Positions 1-9,303 are shown, counted from the stretch's first letter. The stretch: DNA of 64,000 bases from Bermanella sp040371755 (GCF_040371755.1 NZ_BAABWE010000001.1:558001-622000), one strand, 5' to 3'. Numbers and translations are program-made. Notes: generated by a model from the letters alone, not told the origin.

Positions 1-445
1 AAAATAAGTTTAATACATGTTTATTTTGTGCGTTTGCTTTAACCCAAGCACGCCCTTCACTCATATCTAAAAATAAACCAGTGTTTTGGTTTCGACCAAG
101 GTTCACCCAATAAGATAAATTGTCTTCTATTATCCTGTGATCAATGCCGATAAAAGCATCACTACCATAAAACACTTCCACAGGGTCATCTTTTTGGAAA
201 CGGCGCTGAATATATATGGCCTCAATACCAAGCCCTTGAGCTTGAGAAGCAATCTCATTCAAAGTTTTTAATAAATCGGTTTCATCTAAACTTTGGTACA
301 CCATTACCCAAAGAACAGGCGGATACACCTCAATATTTATCTGTTCCCAACCCTTTATTACACCACCGCGTCCATGAACAAGGCGCTTGGCTTGACTACT
401 GGGCAAACTTTCAACAATTAAATTAAAAACTGAATTATTTTCCAT
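1..445 (-). CDS. Class I SAM-dependent methyltransferase (RlmI/RlmK-like), N-terminal part, cut by left window edge
   Basis: The minus strand is open from an ATG at 445 to the window edge and gives about 148 residues. The end of the visible part reads NTGLFLDMSEGRAWV, then VLNLF. This is the entry to the Rossmann methyltransferase domain in the RlmI/RlmK-type 23S rRNA methyltransferase family, where the usual text is GLFLDMR...R and VLNLFAYTC. The visible part before it has the beta-rich character of the pre-catalytic segment of these enzymes (IEAIYIQRRF, VEVFYG). The catalytic half and the stop lie outside the window, so the exact substrate cannot be told. The small gene at 510 is transcribed divergently from it. 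Confidence 0.7.
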   Translation of the reverse strand, partial: MENNSVFNLIVESLPSSQAKRLVHGRGGVIKGWEQINIEVYPPVLWVMVYQSLDETDLLKTLNEIASQAQGLGIEAIYIQRRFQKDDPVEVFYGSDAFIGIDHRIIEDNLSYWVNLGRNQNTGLFLDMSEGRAWVKANAQNKHVLNLF

Positions 446-509
446 AAATCTCTTGGCTTAGAGCTTAGCCTATTACTATACTGAGGTTACATACTAATTG
501 GGTGATGTC

Positions 510-659
510 ATGAAGAACTCAACCACACAGACCGCACAAGCAGAGCAAGATTACCTACATGGTGCAGCCTTAGTGGATAGCAAAGGCAAGGAGACTCCCA
601 TTACTGAGGAGATGATCCAAAAAGCCTTAGAGGAAATCTTACAAGCCACCAAGTCTTAA
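510..659 (+). CDS. Small PA1571-family protein, 49 residues
   Basis: A short open frame starts at ATG 510, preceded by a GGTGA ribosome site six bases upstream, and ends with TAA at 657-659. The product begins MKNSTTQTAQ. Its centre (GAALVDSKGKETPITEEMIQKAL) has the pattern G-A-L-[IV]-D-x-x-G-[KR]-E-x-[PT]-I-T-E-x-M-I-Q known from small Pseudomonas proteins of the PA1571 type. Their function is not known. A strong terminator follows directly, so this looks like a complete monocistronic gene rather than a fragment. Confidence 0.6.
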   Translation: MKNSTTQTAQAEQDYLHGAALVDSKGKETPITEEMIQKALEEILQATKS

Positions 660-675
660 CGTTTTTCTAGAATAT

Positions 676-701
676 AAAGCAGCCATAGGCTGCTTTTTTT
701 A
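676..701 (+). terminator. Rho-independent terminator after the small PA1571-like gene
   Basis: The arms AAAGCAGCC and GGCTGCTTT pair perfectly over nine bases with an ATA loop, and a run of T follows. It lies 16 bases after the stop of the 49-residue gene and just before the 3' end of pdxB on the other strand. Confidence 0.85.
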
Positions 702-735
702 TGTCACAAATATTTAATAACTTCATCATAAATAT

Positions 736-1869
736 TTATTGTTTTATACGCACACCCATGGCTTGCAACCAAACAGCATGAGACAAGCGCCGAGACGAGA
801 CCACCTGACAAGTCAAGTCACGACGCATCGGATACTCTTTGCGTAAGCCGTCAAATGCTTTTGCTTTTTCATCTTTAGTTAGCCCAAGCAAGCTGAGCAT
901 ACGAAAGTGATCATCTCTAATATCGTAGGCCGATTGAATCACTTGTTTTAAAATGTATTGTATATCCGCTTCACCAGAGAAGCTTAATTTGCGAAGTGGC
1001 GCTTCGGAAATTAGTTGAGCTAAACGTAACCGTTTTGGTAAAGCTAAAACATCACATAAGGCTTCATAAATCATGGCGGTGCCGCCATATTTACCATCTA
1101 AGCTATAACCCGCTATATGAGGGGTGGCCAATAAACATGCTTTAATTAGTTCATCCGTTGGTGCTGGCTCTTGCTCGTATACATCTAAAATACATTCAAA
1201 GTTAGGATGACTATTTTTATGCTTTAATAAAGCTTGGTTATCCACTACTTCACCGCGACAACTATTAATTAAACATGCTGTGTCTTTCATCTTAGCGAAG
1301 CGATTTTCATCAACTAAGTGATAGGTAGTATGTTCACCTTGTTTGATAATTGGCGTATGTAACGTCACCACATCTTGCTGCCAAACTTGTTCAGAGCATT
1401 CATTACTAGCAAATGCCTCTACATTTGGATCGTACGCGACAACCTTCATACCCAATGCCTTTAAGGTATCGTATAACAGCCCACCAACATTTCCCGCACC
1501 AACAATTCCAACACTCAGTGATTGCCAAGGGGTTTGCTTGCGCTCTTGCAATACCAATAAAGCACTTAAAATATAATCCACCACAGCTTTTGCGTTACAG
1601 CCAGGTGCATTGGCATATTGAATACCAGCCTGCTCCAAATAAGTTGTATCTAAGTGATCTGTGCCTATGGTACAGGTGCCTACAAATTTAACCTTAGAGT
1701 TTTGTAGTAACTTGGCATTCACTTGGGTGATGGAGCGCACCAATAAAATATCAGCATCTTTAACATGCTCAGCACGCATTTCTCGACCGGGCAAGGTGAC
1801 TAGCTCTTGGCACATATCCGAAAAGAACGCATTTAATAATGGGATATTCTCGTCTGCAACTATTTTCAT
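736..1869 (-). CDS. pdxB: Erythronate-4-phosphate dehydrogenase PdxB
   Basis: This is the second enzyme of the DXP-dependent pyridoxal phosphate route. It oxidises 4-phosphoerythronate with NAD. The 377 residues match the family length. The start MKIVADENIP is typical. The nucleotide site GIVGAGNVGG lies at 121-130. The catalytic residues of D-2-hydroxyacid dehydrogenases are visible as Arg205 (NSCRGEVVDN), Glu234 (DVYEQEP) and His251 (TPHIAGYS), close to R208/E237/H254 of the E. coli enzyme. The PdxB-specific C-terminal dimerisation region is present. The gene overlaps the upstream exonuclease gene by four bases (ATGA), so the two are probably translated together. Confidence 0.95.
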   Translation of the reverse strand: MKIVADENIPLLNAFFSDMCQELVTLPGREMRAEHVKDADILLVRSITQVNAKLLQNSKVKFVGTCTIGTDHLDTTYLEQAGIQYANAPGCNAKAVVDYILSALLVLQERKQTPWQSLSVGIVGAGNVGGLLYDTLKALGMKVVAYDPNVEAFASNECSEQVWQQDVVTLHTPIIKQGEHTTYHLVDENRFAKMKDTACLINSCRGEVVDNQALLKHKNSHPNFECILDVYEQEPAPTDELIKACLLATPHIAGYSLDGKYGGTAMIYEALCDVLALPKRLRLAQLISEAPLRKLSFSGEADIQYILKQVIQSAYDIRDDHFRMLSLLGLTKDEKAKAFDGLRKEYPMRRDLTCQVVSSRRLSHAVWLQAMGVRIKQ

Positions 1870-2744
1870 TGGTGCAATCCTGCCAGTATTTCAAGTTGTT
1901 TATTAAACGGTCTCATCAGCCCTAGCTGTTCAACCAAGGCATAGACAAAAAAGTAGCCATCTTGATCAAAAGGTAAAGCCGTTAACGATATTGGAATGTC
2001 TTTACGTAATTCGATTAATTGACGATTTAACAGTACTCTGTCCTTTTGATCAATTAATGACTGAGCAATGCGCTCAGCACCTCGCACGCTCAAACTGGCA
2101 TTTGAATCAATCACACGATAAATACCCTGATAATCGCCGTAGGTTTGCAGCAAGCTGGTGGCGGTTTTCACACCGATACCACTCACTCCTTCAATAAAGT
2201 CGCTGGCATCTCCCACTAGGGATAGGAAGTCCACTATTTGATTAGGAGCTAACCCCACCTCTTGTTTTAGACGTTCTACATCCCAAATAGCCTCGGTGGC
2301 ATTGTCTTGCATGATGACATTCGTGGTGAGTAATTGGCGCAGGTCTTTATCTCTAGAATGAAGAGTAACCTCATGCTCAGGTAATAAAGCCACACTTGTG
2401 GCCAAGTAATCATCCGCTTCAAATTCAGTTCCGGCTAATACCACAAACCCTAAATGCTCACAGAACGACTTTAACAAACTTAACTGGTACAAAATGTCTT
2501 CATTGGGCATAGCCCGATTTGCTTTGTAATGAGGGTCTAATTCATGCCTAAAACAGGTTCCTAAGCTTTCATCAAATGCTGCTACCGTTACATCCGACTG
2601 AATAAACCTAGGCTGCACCAGCCAGCGTAACGAAGCCAGCAACGGATACACTTCCCAGCCATCATCGGTGACGATACTTGGCCCGGGGGCAAAATAATAG
2701 CGAAAGAATACTGCTGAAATATCAATTAAATGAGCTTGCTTCAC
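1866..2744 (-). CDS. 5'-3' exonuclease / flap endonuclease family protein (Xni-like)
   Basis: The 292-residue protein has the FEN-type nuclease layout. The N-terminal PIN-like core carries acidic metal ligands (LIDIS near the start, AAFDES near residue 55, TEFEADDYLAT near 107-117, HSRDKDLRQLL near 130). A helix-hairpin-helix segment follows (FLSLVGDASDFIEGVSGIGVKTA split over about 168-190). It resembles stand-alone 5'-3' exonucleases related to the N-domain of DNA polymerase I and to Xni (ExoIX). It overlaps pdxB by four bases and lies two bases after the 119-residue gene in reading direction. Its likely role is flap or primer removal. The exact subfamily is inferred. Confidence 0.8.
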   Translation of the reverse strand: MKQAHLIDISAVFFRYYFAPGPSIVTDDGWEVYPLLASLRWLVQPRFIQSDVTVAAFDESLGTCFRHELDPHYKANRAMPNEDILYQLSLLKSFCEHLGFVVLAGTEFEADDYLATSVALLPEHEVTLHSRDKDLRQLLTTNVIMQDNATEAIWDVERLKQEVGLAPNQIVDFLSLVGDASDFIEGVSGIGVKTATSLLQTYGDYQGIYRVIDSNASLSVRGAERIAQSLIDQKDRVLLNRQLIELRKDIPISLTALPFDQDGYFFVYALVEQLGLMRPFNKQLEILAGLHQ

Positions 2745-2746
2745 AA

Positions 2747-3106
2747 CTAAGGACTGAGTACAAAAAATGAGGTGGAATGACTTTGGTGTAAAGTATCTGA
2801 AAACGAACTAGACAATAAATTTACATTATTTATGCCTGTGTTTTTAGAGAAGATTGATTGGCCTGTTTCAAAACGTACAAGGAATCCATCACGAGAATAG
2901 TGCCAACCTAAAAGCTTCTCGTGCTGAATACTCTCGGTCACATTCAAAAGCTGGTCAACATAATTAACACTAACCAGTTGGCTGGCGCTCCCCAGAAAAT
3001 TAAGGGCTTGTTTATGAATTAACTCATGACCATGTTTTACATTCATGGAAAAAGCATGCGCGCCAAAAAATAAACATATTACAAGAGTGAGCCACTTCAC
3101 TTGCAT
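2747..3106 (-). CDS. Hypothetical exported protein, 119 residues
   Basis: I do not recognise this protein. It starts MQVKWLTLVICLFFGAHAFS, a clear Sec signal peptide with probable cleavage after AHA, so the mature protein of about 100 residues should be periplasmic. The mature part has no cysteine pairs, no lipobox and no known motif. It sits between rhlB (three bases upstream) and the exonuclease gene (two bases downstream), so it belongs to the same transcript. Confidence 0.6.
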   Translation of the reverse strand: MQVKWLTLVICLFFGAHAFSMNVKHGHELIHKQALNFLGSASQLVSVNYVDQLLNVTESIQHEKLLGWHYSRDGFLVRFETGQSIFSKNTGINNVNLLSSSFSDTLHQSHSTSFFVLSP

Positions 3107-3109
3107 GAT

Positions 3110-4438
3110 TTAACCTTTAGGCACAGGCTCAGTAATGATTTTCTTACCTAAATAGGTTTCAAGATCCATTAAACCATACGCTTCATATTCATCGACAAAG
3201 GTAATGGCCATGCCACTTGCTCCAGCGCGACCAGTACGACCAATACGGTGTACATAGTCTTCTGGGTCATCTGGTAGGTTATAGTTAAATACGTGAGTAA
3301 TACCATCTACATGAATACCACGTCCGGCTACATCCGTGGCGACCAATACGGTGTTGTCTTGGCTCTTAAAGCGTTCTAGGGTTTTCACCCGTTTTTGTTG
3401 AGCCACCTCACCGCTTAATAACATGGCTTTTACGCCCATTTTATTTAAGCGATCGGCTAGATCCCTTGAGGTGTCACGACGGTTAGCAAAAATAATAGCT
3501 TTACCGGTCGTGGCTTGATTTAAAAAATCCACCAGCACTTGATCTTTTTCTGTTTCTTGCAGGCTATAAAAACGCTGATCGACAGTATCAGTTGCAACGG
3601 ATTCAGGCTCAATTTCAACCTGCTGAGGTTTGTAGGTCCAGCTTTCACTTAACGCCACAACGTCGTATGGATAGGTCGCACTGAACAATTGAGTTTGGCG
3701 TATGTCTTTTTCTGGAGTGCCGCGAATAATGCGTTTTAAGTCAGGAATAAAACCCATATCGAGCATGCGATCGGCTTCGTCAATAACTAACATTTCTACT
3801 TGGTCTAAAAACACTACTTTCTGCTGAAGAAAATCAAGTAAACGACCAGGGGTGGCCACTACAATATCGACAATATCATTAAGTTGTTGTTTTTGTTTAT
3901 CGTAATCCACACCACCAACAATGGTTACTACATTTAGTTCTGTGTGCTTAGACAAGCCTTCAGCATCTTTTGCAATTTGCATGGCCAACTCGCGAGTAGG
4001 CGCAATAACAAGAGCTCGCGGCTCGCTGGCATAACGTTCAGCTGGCTGCTTGGTAAGTAATTTTTGCAATACGGTAATTAAGAAGGCAGCTGTTTTACCG
4101 GTACCGGTTTGTGCTTTACCAATAATGTCATGCCCAGCCAAAGTATAGGGCAAAGCGGCCGCTTGAATTGGGCTTGCATACTGAAACCCTAAATCAAAAA
4201 TACCATGCATAATGCGTTCATCAAGATCTAAATCATGGAAGCGAGTTTTGCCTTCTTGAGGTTCAACTTTAAATTGAGCGGCATCCCAAGGTTCTGGCTT
4301 CTTTTTAGGCTTTGGTGTTTTTTTAACCGTTTCTTTTGGCTTTTTTGGTGCTGTCGCTTTTTTATCACTGATTTGTTTTGGCGACGGCTTAGCGGGCTCG
4401 TCCTTACTGAACAGTTTTTTGATCAATCCAATTGGCAT
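3110..4438 (-). CDS. rhlB: DEAD-box ATP-dependent RNA helicase RhlB
   Basis: This is an RNA helicase of the type that works with the RNase E degradosome or in mRNA unwinding. In its 442 residues the order is: a Lys/Pro-rich basic N-terminal extension (about 1-55), Q motif (GFQYASPIQ, 84-92), Walker A AQTGTGKT (109-116), PTRELA (147-152), DEAD (220-223), SAT (253-255), and motif VI HRIGRTGRAG in the second RecA domain. The basic N-terminal tail and short C-terminal tail are like RhlB of pseudomonads. RhlE is the main alternative name. It starts directly against the stop of epmC. Confidence 0.85.
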   Translation of the reverse strand: MPIGLIKKLFSKDEPAKPSPKQISDKKATAPKKPKETVKKTPKPKKKPEPWDAAQFKVEPQEGKTRFHDLDLDERIMHGIFDLGFQYASPIQAAALPYTLAGHDIIGKAQTGTGKTAAFLITVLQKLLTKQPAERYASEPRALVIAPTRELAMQIAKDAEGLSKHTELNVVTIVGGVDYDKQKQQLNDIVDIVVATPGRLLDFLQQKVVFLDQVEMLVIDEADRMLDMGFIPDLKRIIRGTPEKDIRQTQLFSATYPYDVVALSESWTYKPQQVEIEPESVATDTVDQRFYSLQETEKDQVLVDFLNQATTGKAIIFANRRDTSRDLADRLNKMGVKAMLLSGEVAQQKRVKTLERFKSQDNTVLVATDVAGRGIHVDGITHVFNYNLPDDPEDYVHRIGRTGRAGASGMAITFVDEYEAYGLMDLETYLGKKIITEPVPKG

Positions 4439-4984
4439 TTATAACTCTTCCCGTTTAAATTCTGATGGGCTTAGCGGCTGATCACTTCGGTAATGAGCAA
4501 TCAAAGCATCGCTGAATTGTTGTGCCCGTTTAGGCAGCCCTTGTTGCAAATACTGTTGTACTTGCTCATATATTTTGTCTTTAAAGATATTGGCAGAGGC
4601 CTCAATGGCTTGAGGGTCTGCCGATAAATTATCGATACTGACATTGAATACAAATTGAGCACTTTTGCATAAAATCCACTCAAGTGCTTGAGGTTTAATT
4701 TCAACCTGTTCAAATTCTGCTTGCTGCTCTGGAGTTCGCCCATCAGGATTATACCAGTAGCCAAAGTCTACTAATTTGCGACGCTGCTCTCCGGCGATAC
4801 ACCAATGGCTTATTTCATGTAATGCACTGGCGAAAAAACCATGGGCAAAAATCACACGATCCCAAGGGTAATATTGGCTTCTAGGGATATAAATGGGCTC
4901 ATGCCCCCCTCTGACCAATTCGGTGTTTAAGGATGATTTAAAGCTGTCATTAAAAAGCTTAATCACCGTCGGACATTGATACAT
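4439..4984 (-). CDS. epmC: Elongation factor P hydroxylase EpmC
   Basis: EpmC (YfcM) hydroxylates the beta-lysyl-lysine of elongation factor P as the last step of its modification. The 181 residues match the family length. The metal site ALHEISHWCIAGEQRR carries His56, Glu57 and His60, and the family segments FAHGFFASALHE and FGYWYNPDGRT are present. It is the first gene of a minus-strand run with rhlB directly after it (stop at 4439, rhlB ATG at 4438). The intergenic space to the divergent MATE gene should hold its promoter. Confidence 0.9.
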   Translation of the reverse strand: MYQCPTVIKLFNDSFKSSLNTELVRGGHEPIYIPRSQYYPWDRVIFAHGFFASALHEISHWCIAGEQRRKLVDFGYWYNPDGRTPEQQAEFEQVEIKPQALEWILCKSAQFVFNVSIDNLSADPQAIEASANIFKDKIYEQVQQYLQQGLPKRAQQFSDALIAHYRSDQPLSPSEFKREEL

Positions 4985-5121
4985 AGACTTCTTACAACAT
5001 TTTACTGGTCTGCTTTATACCAGTTATGGGCCAGCGCTACCAGTGACAAGCCTTGAGCATTGCAATTCGGTGGATTTTCCTGATACTGGGGCCAGCTTTT
5101 ACCAGATTGTTTGAGTAGCCA

Positions 5122-6483
5122 TTGAATATTTTTTATAAGCAAGCAAAACCCCTGTTAATGTTAATGATCCCCATTTTAGGCACACAGCTGGCCCAAACCG
5201 GCATGGGGGTCGTGGATACCTTAGTTGCGGGCATGGCTGGCACCTTAGATTTAGCCTCAATCGCTGTTGGTAGTAGCATTTGGCTACCTCTTGTATTATT
5301 TGAAAGTGGCATCATGCTGGCACTTTCTCCTCTGGTTGCCCAAGCCAAAGGTGCTAAAGATAAAGCTCAATCAGCCCGTCATTTACAACAAGGTATTTAC
5401 CTTGGGTTAGTGATTGGCTTAATCGCAATGCTAATTCTACTTTTTGGCACGGCTCCTGTTATGAATATCATGGAGATAAGCCAAGAGATTCAACTGATTA
5501 CCAAAGAATATCTACTATACATCGCACTTTCATTACCTGCCGTGGCGGTGCATCAAGCATTTCGCTCATACAATGAAGCCGTACATTTAACATCACCTGT
5601 GACCATCATTGCATTTGCAGGCTTGGTATTAAACGTCCCCTTAAATCTGTTATTCGTGTTTGGCTTTGGGCCCATTGATGCCATGGGCGGAGCCGGATGT
5701 GGCTTAGCCAGCTTGATCGTTTTTTATATGATGGCCATCGCCATCTGGCTTTATACCTATTTCAGCCGCTTTCACCAAAAGGTGAAACCCTTACATACAT
5801 TTAAAAAACCGAATTTAGCTCATATGCAACACATTTTAAAAATCGGCTTACCCATTGGCTTAGCCATATTTGCTGAGGTCAGCTTATTTTGCATCATCGC
5901 TTTATTCATTGCCCGTCTCGGCCCTGACATTGTGGCGGCTCATCAAATAACACTAAATATATCCACTGTGCTATTTATGATTCCTCTTAGCCTTGGCATG
6001 GCTTTAACGGTTTTAGTTGGAAACGAATTAGGCAAACAAAATCAAACAGGGGCCAAACTCGCATGGAAAAACGCGCTTTACGTTAACCTCTTTCTGGCCA
6101 CCTTCAATGCCGCATTCATCTACTTTTTAGGTGAACGCGCGGTGACGTTATACAGCCAAGATGACCATGTCATAGAAATCGCCACCTACTTGTTATTACA
6201 TGCCGCTGTCTTTCAGATAAGCGACAGCATCCAAATCACCGCCGCAGGGGCTTTACGGGGCTATAACGACACCCTTGCCACGTTTGTTCTGAGCTTAATT
6301 GCGTTTTGGGGTGTGGGCCTGCCACTTGGTTATTATTTAGGATTAGCGCAAGATGCTCCCATGGGCGCTGCTGGTTTTTGGGTGGGATTAATCATTGGTT
6401 TAAGCGTTAATGCAGTATTTTTGTTAGCTCGATTACGGGTGGTCAGCCGAAAGGTAATCCTTGCATCAAACACCGCAACCTAG
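5122..6483 (+). CDS. MATE family multidrug efflux transporter (NorM-like), TTG start
   Basis: The product is a 12-helix MATE exporter that pumps cationic drugs out using a Na+ or H+ gradient. It has 453 residues, the normal NorM length. Family text is seen at LAQTGMGVVDTLVAG near the N-terminus and GLPIGLAIFAEVSLF at the start of the second half. The start is TTG at 5122. An in-frame TAG lies at 5116-5118, so no upstream ATG exists, and the next ATG at 5158 would cut into the first helix. No good ribosome site precedes the TTG. A bulky stem-loop follows the stop. Confidence 0.9.
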   Translation: MNIFYKQAKPLLMLMIPILGTQLAQTGMGVVDTLVAGMAGTLDLASIAVGSSIWLPLVLFESGIMLALSPLVAQAKGAKDKAQSARHLQQGIYLGLVIGLIAMLILLFGTAPVMNIMEISQEIQLITKEYLLYIALSLPAVAVHQAFRSYNEAVHLTSPVTIIAFAGLVLNVPLNLLFVFGFGPIDAMGGAGCGLASLIVFYMMAIAIWLYTYFSRFHQKVKPLHTFKKPNLAHMQHILKIGLPIGLAIFAEVSLFCIIALFIARLGPDIVAAHQITLNISTVLFMIPLSLGMALTVLVGNELGKQNQTGAKLAWKNALYVNLFLATFNAAFIYFLGERAVTLYSQDDHVIEIATYLLLHAAVFQISDSIQITAAGALRGYNDTLATFVLSLIAFWGVGLPLGYYLGLAQDAPMGAAGFWVGLIIGLSVNAVFLLARLRVVSRKVILASNTAT

Positions 6484-6490
6484 ACCTTAA

Positions 6491-6514
6491 GCGCCTTTTA
6501 TTGATAAAAGGCGC
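6491..6514. other. Stem-loop after the MATE gene
   Basis: The arms GCGCCTTTTA and TAAAAGGCGC pair perfectly around a TTGA loop, eight bases after the MATE stop. No T run follows on the plus strand, so it is not a classic intrinsic terminator. It may protect the 3' end or work as a weak terminator. Confidence 0.5.
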
Positions 6515-6649
6515 AACTAACCCTTTAGACATCAATCAACTGGATATTAGCCCCCTGCCAGTTATTCAAAACTATTCATACTCCTCGGATTTTTTGTACC
6601 TATACTCAAAGAAGGTGCAGGAAGCAGTCGCAACAGCCTTGGAGTAAAT

Positions 6650-7318
6650 ATGGCCAAAAAAGCCGATGTTATTGATTTTAGGCAACACAAACGCAATCTA
6701 CCTAAAATACGCCGTTTAGTGCCCGAGCTAGATGGTATAGAGATGCTATATACCAATGACTCTTCAGACCAAGTCTTTAATTTGAAGGTTCTGTGTTGGG
6801 CTATATGGAGCGATGGTCACATAGATGGCATTGTGCCTTGGATGAACAAAATCGTGGCTTGTCGTAGCCTTGATGACCCTTTAAATGGCCATTGGGAAGG
6901 TTTTTTAGATACCCGTACTGGCCAAGTTCTATTTGAAACCCCTGCTTATAAAAGCGAGTATTTAAAGCAAAGCGCCCATTATTACCCAGTTGTGACTAAT
7001 CAAGCCGCAGATATTATTCAAGAAATCCCCGATTTAATTGGTAGCCACGCGGTGTTTAGCCACGACCAATTCAACAGCTTCACCATTCAAGAAATCCACA
7101 GCTGGCGTCTATACAACGACGGCTCTGTACTGGCCATGTGTGTCGAAGAAGACCACGTACACAGTACACCAGTATTAACTGGTGATGATTGTTTATTCAG
7201 TGTTCAGCACAGGAAAGACTTCCATTACTTCTTCCAGCATACCATTGCTAACAAAATCAAAGCCAAAGACCCAGACGCCCTTGCAGCCATGGCACATTTG
7301 GCCAAGCACTCATCCTAG
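6650..7318 (+). CDS. Conserved hypothetical cytoplasmic protein, 222 residues
   Basis: I do not recognise a named family. The protein starts MAKKADVIDFRQHKRNLPKI, has no signal peptide and no membrane segment, and is rich in aromatic residues and histidine (HWEGFLDTRTGQVLFETPAY; EEDHVHSTPVLTGDDCLF). The ribosome site is TTGGAG, seven bases before the ATG. It lies in the same direction as mtgA, with 42 bases between them, so the two may share a transcript. Confidence 0.65.
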   Translation: MAKKADVIDFRQHKRNLPKIRRLVPELDGIEMLYTNDSSDQVFNLKVLCWAIWSDGHIDGIVPWMNKIVACRSLDDPLNGHWEGFLDTRTGQVLFETPAYKSEYLKQSAHYYPVVTNQAADIIQEIPDLIGSHAVFSHDQFNSFTIQEIHSWRLYNDGSVLAMCVEEDHVHSTPVLTGDDCLFSVQHRKDFHYFFQHTIANKIKAKDPDALAAMAHLAKHSS

Positions 7319-7360
7319 GGTAAGCTGTTATTATTCACTCAAATAGCAAAGTGACATAAC

Positions 7361-8218
7361 ATGTTTGGCATCAAGGATGAGTACCTAAACGAGTTTGAAA
7401 CCCAACCTTGGAAGCGATTACGCAACCGCTTTATTCGTTTGATTTTAAGCCCCTACCACCTTATTCGTTCTATCTGCATGATAACCGGTGCTTTAGTATG
7501 GATTGGGGCTACAGTGTTATTCATTAGCGCGTTCATTATGTTCGACAGCCTACCGTATTTTCACCAGCATCCATTTAAACAGGTGAAAGCGTCAGCCATC
7601 AAACAAGTACAAACCCATTTAGCTAACAACCCAGAAGCTGCTAAACAGTACCAATGGAGCAGCATCGACGATATTAATCGTGAGTTACTCTACGCCATTG
7701 TGATGAGTGAAGATGGTGATTTTTTTAACCACCAAGGCATTGATTATGACGCACTCATCAACGCGTTAGGGGAAAACATCAAACGCCGTGAATGGAGTTT
7801 TGGCGCAAGTACCATTAGCCAACAAACGGTGAAAAATATTTATTTTGAAAACGGTAAAACCCTATATAGAAAATTCAAAGAAATTCTTGTTACACGACGC
7901 TTAGAAAAAGCGCTCAATAAAAATGAAATACTAGAAATCTACTTAAATATTGTAGAATTTGGGCCCGATATTTATGGTATACAACAAGCATCGCTATACT
8001 ATTTTAAATTACCGCCCAGTGAATTAAACGCGGCCCAAGGTGCGTTTCTAGCCATACTCATGCCCAGTCCTAGAAAATACCACTTTACTGTTTATCAAAA
8101 CAAATACCTAGCCAATCGTCATAAGCGAAAGTATTTAAGAATCATGCAAGACATGCGATTTAAAGAGTACATAAGTCCCACACAATATAATAAATATCGA
8201 AACTGGGAATTTTTTTAA
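7361..8218 (+). CDS. mtgA: Monofunctional peptidoglycan glycosyltransferase MtgA-like (GT51)
   Basis: The enzyme polymerises lipid II into glycan strands at the inner membrane. The 285 residues contain one membrane helix (about 38-61) and one GT51 domain. Motif 1 SEDGDFFNHQGID holds catalytic Glu117. GASTISQQTVKNIY follows at 148-161, then KFKEILVTRRLE with the second glutamate (Glu174) and EILEIYLNIVEFG. No transpeptidase domain follows, so it is monofunctional. It is somewhat longer than E. coli MtgA because of the cytoplasmic N-terminal stretch of about 37 residues. Confidence 0.88.
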   Translation: MFGIKDEYLNEFETQPWKRLRNRFIRLILSPYHLIRSICMITGALVWIGATVLFISAFIMFDSLPYFHQHPFKQVKASAIKQVQTHLANNPEAAKQYQWSSIDDINRELLYAIVMSEDGDFFNHQGIDYDALINALGENIKRREWSFGASTISQQTVKNIYFENGKTLYRKFKEILVTRRLEKALNKNEILEIYLNIVEFGPDIYGIQQASLYYFKLPPSELNAAQGAFLAILMPSPRKYHFTVYQNKYLANRHKRKYLRIMQDMRFKEYISPTQYNKYRNWEFF

Positions 8219-8372
8219 CGGATTTTTCGCTATTTCTGCTAATTCCTGATTTATCTCACTTACACCACATAAGCTGAGCCAGTTGCTTAATCAGAATGAA
8301 ATAAGTGATAGAAATCTAATGTCAAAAGCCCAGAGTCTTAGAGATACTAGGCTGTTAAATTGAAATCACTCC

Positions 8373-9230
8373 TTAAGGTTCATATGTCGTTGGTATCCAA
8401 TCACCGTCACCTAAAAATGAACCAACAAAAGAGTGAAGTGAGTAGCCCAAATTAGACTTACACGCTTTCTCACCTGCATCTTCATATGAAGCATGATTGA
8501 CAAAATTTTTGAAGCTATCGTAATCAGAGGACATTTTTTTGACCAATATATGGGCAAGATTATAACTCAACTCTTGTCCGTCATCCGATCCATAAAATGC
8601 ATCACCACTCCAAAAATCATTAATTGTTTGACTATTCCAATATCGATTATGCCTAGCCATAATTTCATTATCTAAAAATAATGAATTACCAGCTAAAACA
8701 TCCTCCATTACAACGGCTAGTCCTTCATTTAACCATGTAGGTATGGATAGATGCGAAAGGCATGCATGAGTCATCTCATGCACGGCAATCGGCTCTGAAT
8801 AACTAATGTCCTGCGAAGGGAATGCGAAATGCCCATAACCATCATTAATATACATTCCAGAACTTAAGCCAAACTCCCCTTCATCAGGATAGAATAAATT
8901 CACATATTCGTAATAATGGTCAATATTTTTGAAGATCATTACAGCATGCTTACCATACCCTTCATCAGAAGCGATTTCATCTAATGCTTTAAGTATTCTA
9001 TCTAATGTTCTTTCTAAAAAGATAGAAAAAACATTCACATACCTATCGCTTTCATTGGACATGATAAAAAAGTTATCTGACTCCTTGATTGTGTAATCAC
9101 CACCAAAATGATCTGCGACCACCTTTAACCATTTGTGGCACTCTAATGCCCAACGTCCATTCAGAGATTCTTCATCATTTTTCTCTTCAAGGTTTAATGC
9201 AACTTGATTCCAATCGGGCTTGATATCCAT
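8373..9230 (-). CDS. Putative gluzincin-type metallopeptidase, cytoplasmic
   Basis: The 285-residue protein has no signal peptide. It carries a zinc peptidase motif HEMTH (His151, Glu152, His155) and 13 residues later WLNEGLA with Glu169, the third ligand of the gluzincin clan (peptidase MA-like). The rest is acidic and not recognised. The gene stands alone between mtgA (convergent) and tas. Its substrate is unknown. The motif arrangement is seen in the sequence; the peptidase activity is inferred. Confidence 0.6.
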   Translation of the reverse strand: MDIKPDWNQVALNLEEKNDEESLNGRWALECHKWLKVVADHFGGDYTIKESDNFFIMSNESDRYVNVFSIFLERTLDRILKALDEIASDEGYGKHAVMIFKNIDHYYEYVNLFYPDEGEFGLSSGMYINDGYGHFAFPSQDISYSEPIAVHEMTHACLSHLSIPTWLNEGLAVVMEDVLAGNSLFLDNEIMARHNRYWNSQTINDFWSGDAFYGSDDGQELSYNLAHILVKKMSSDYDSFKNFVNHASYEDAGEKACKSNLGYSLHSFVGSFLGDGDWIPTTYEP

Positions 9231-9303
9231 ATTTTTATCATCTACTTCTATCTAAGTATTATAAGTGTCATACATAAACTAAACTAACAGTACTTGACTC
9301 ATT

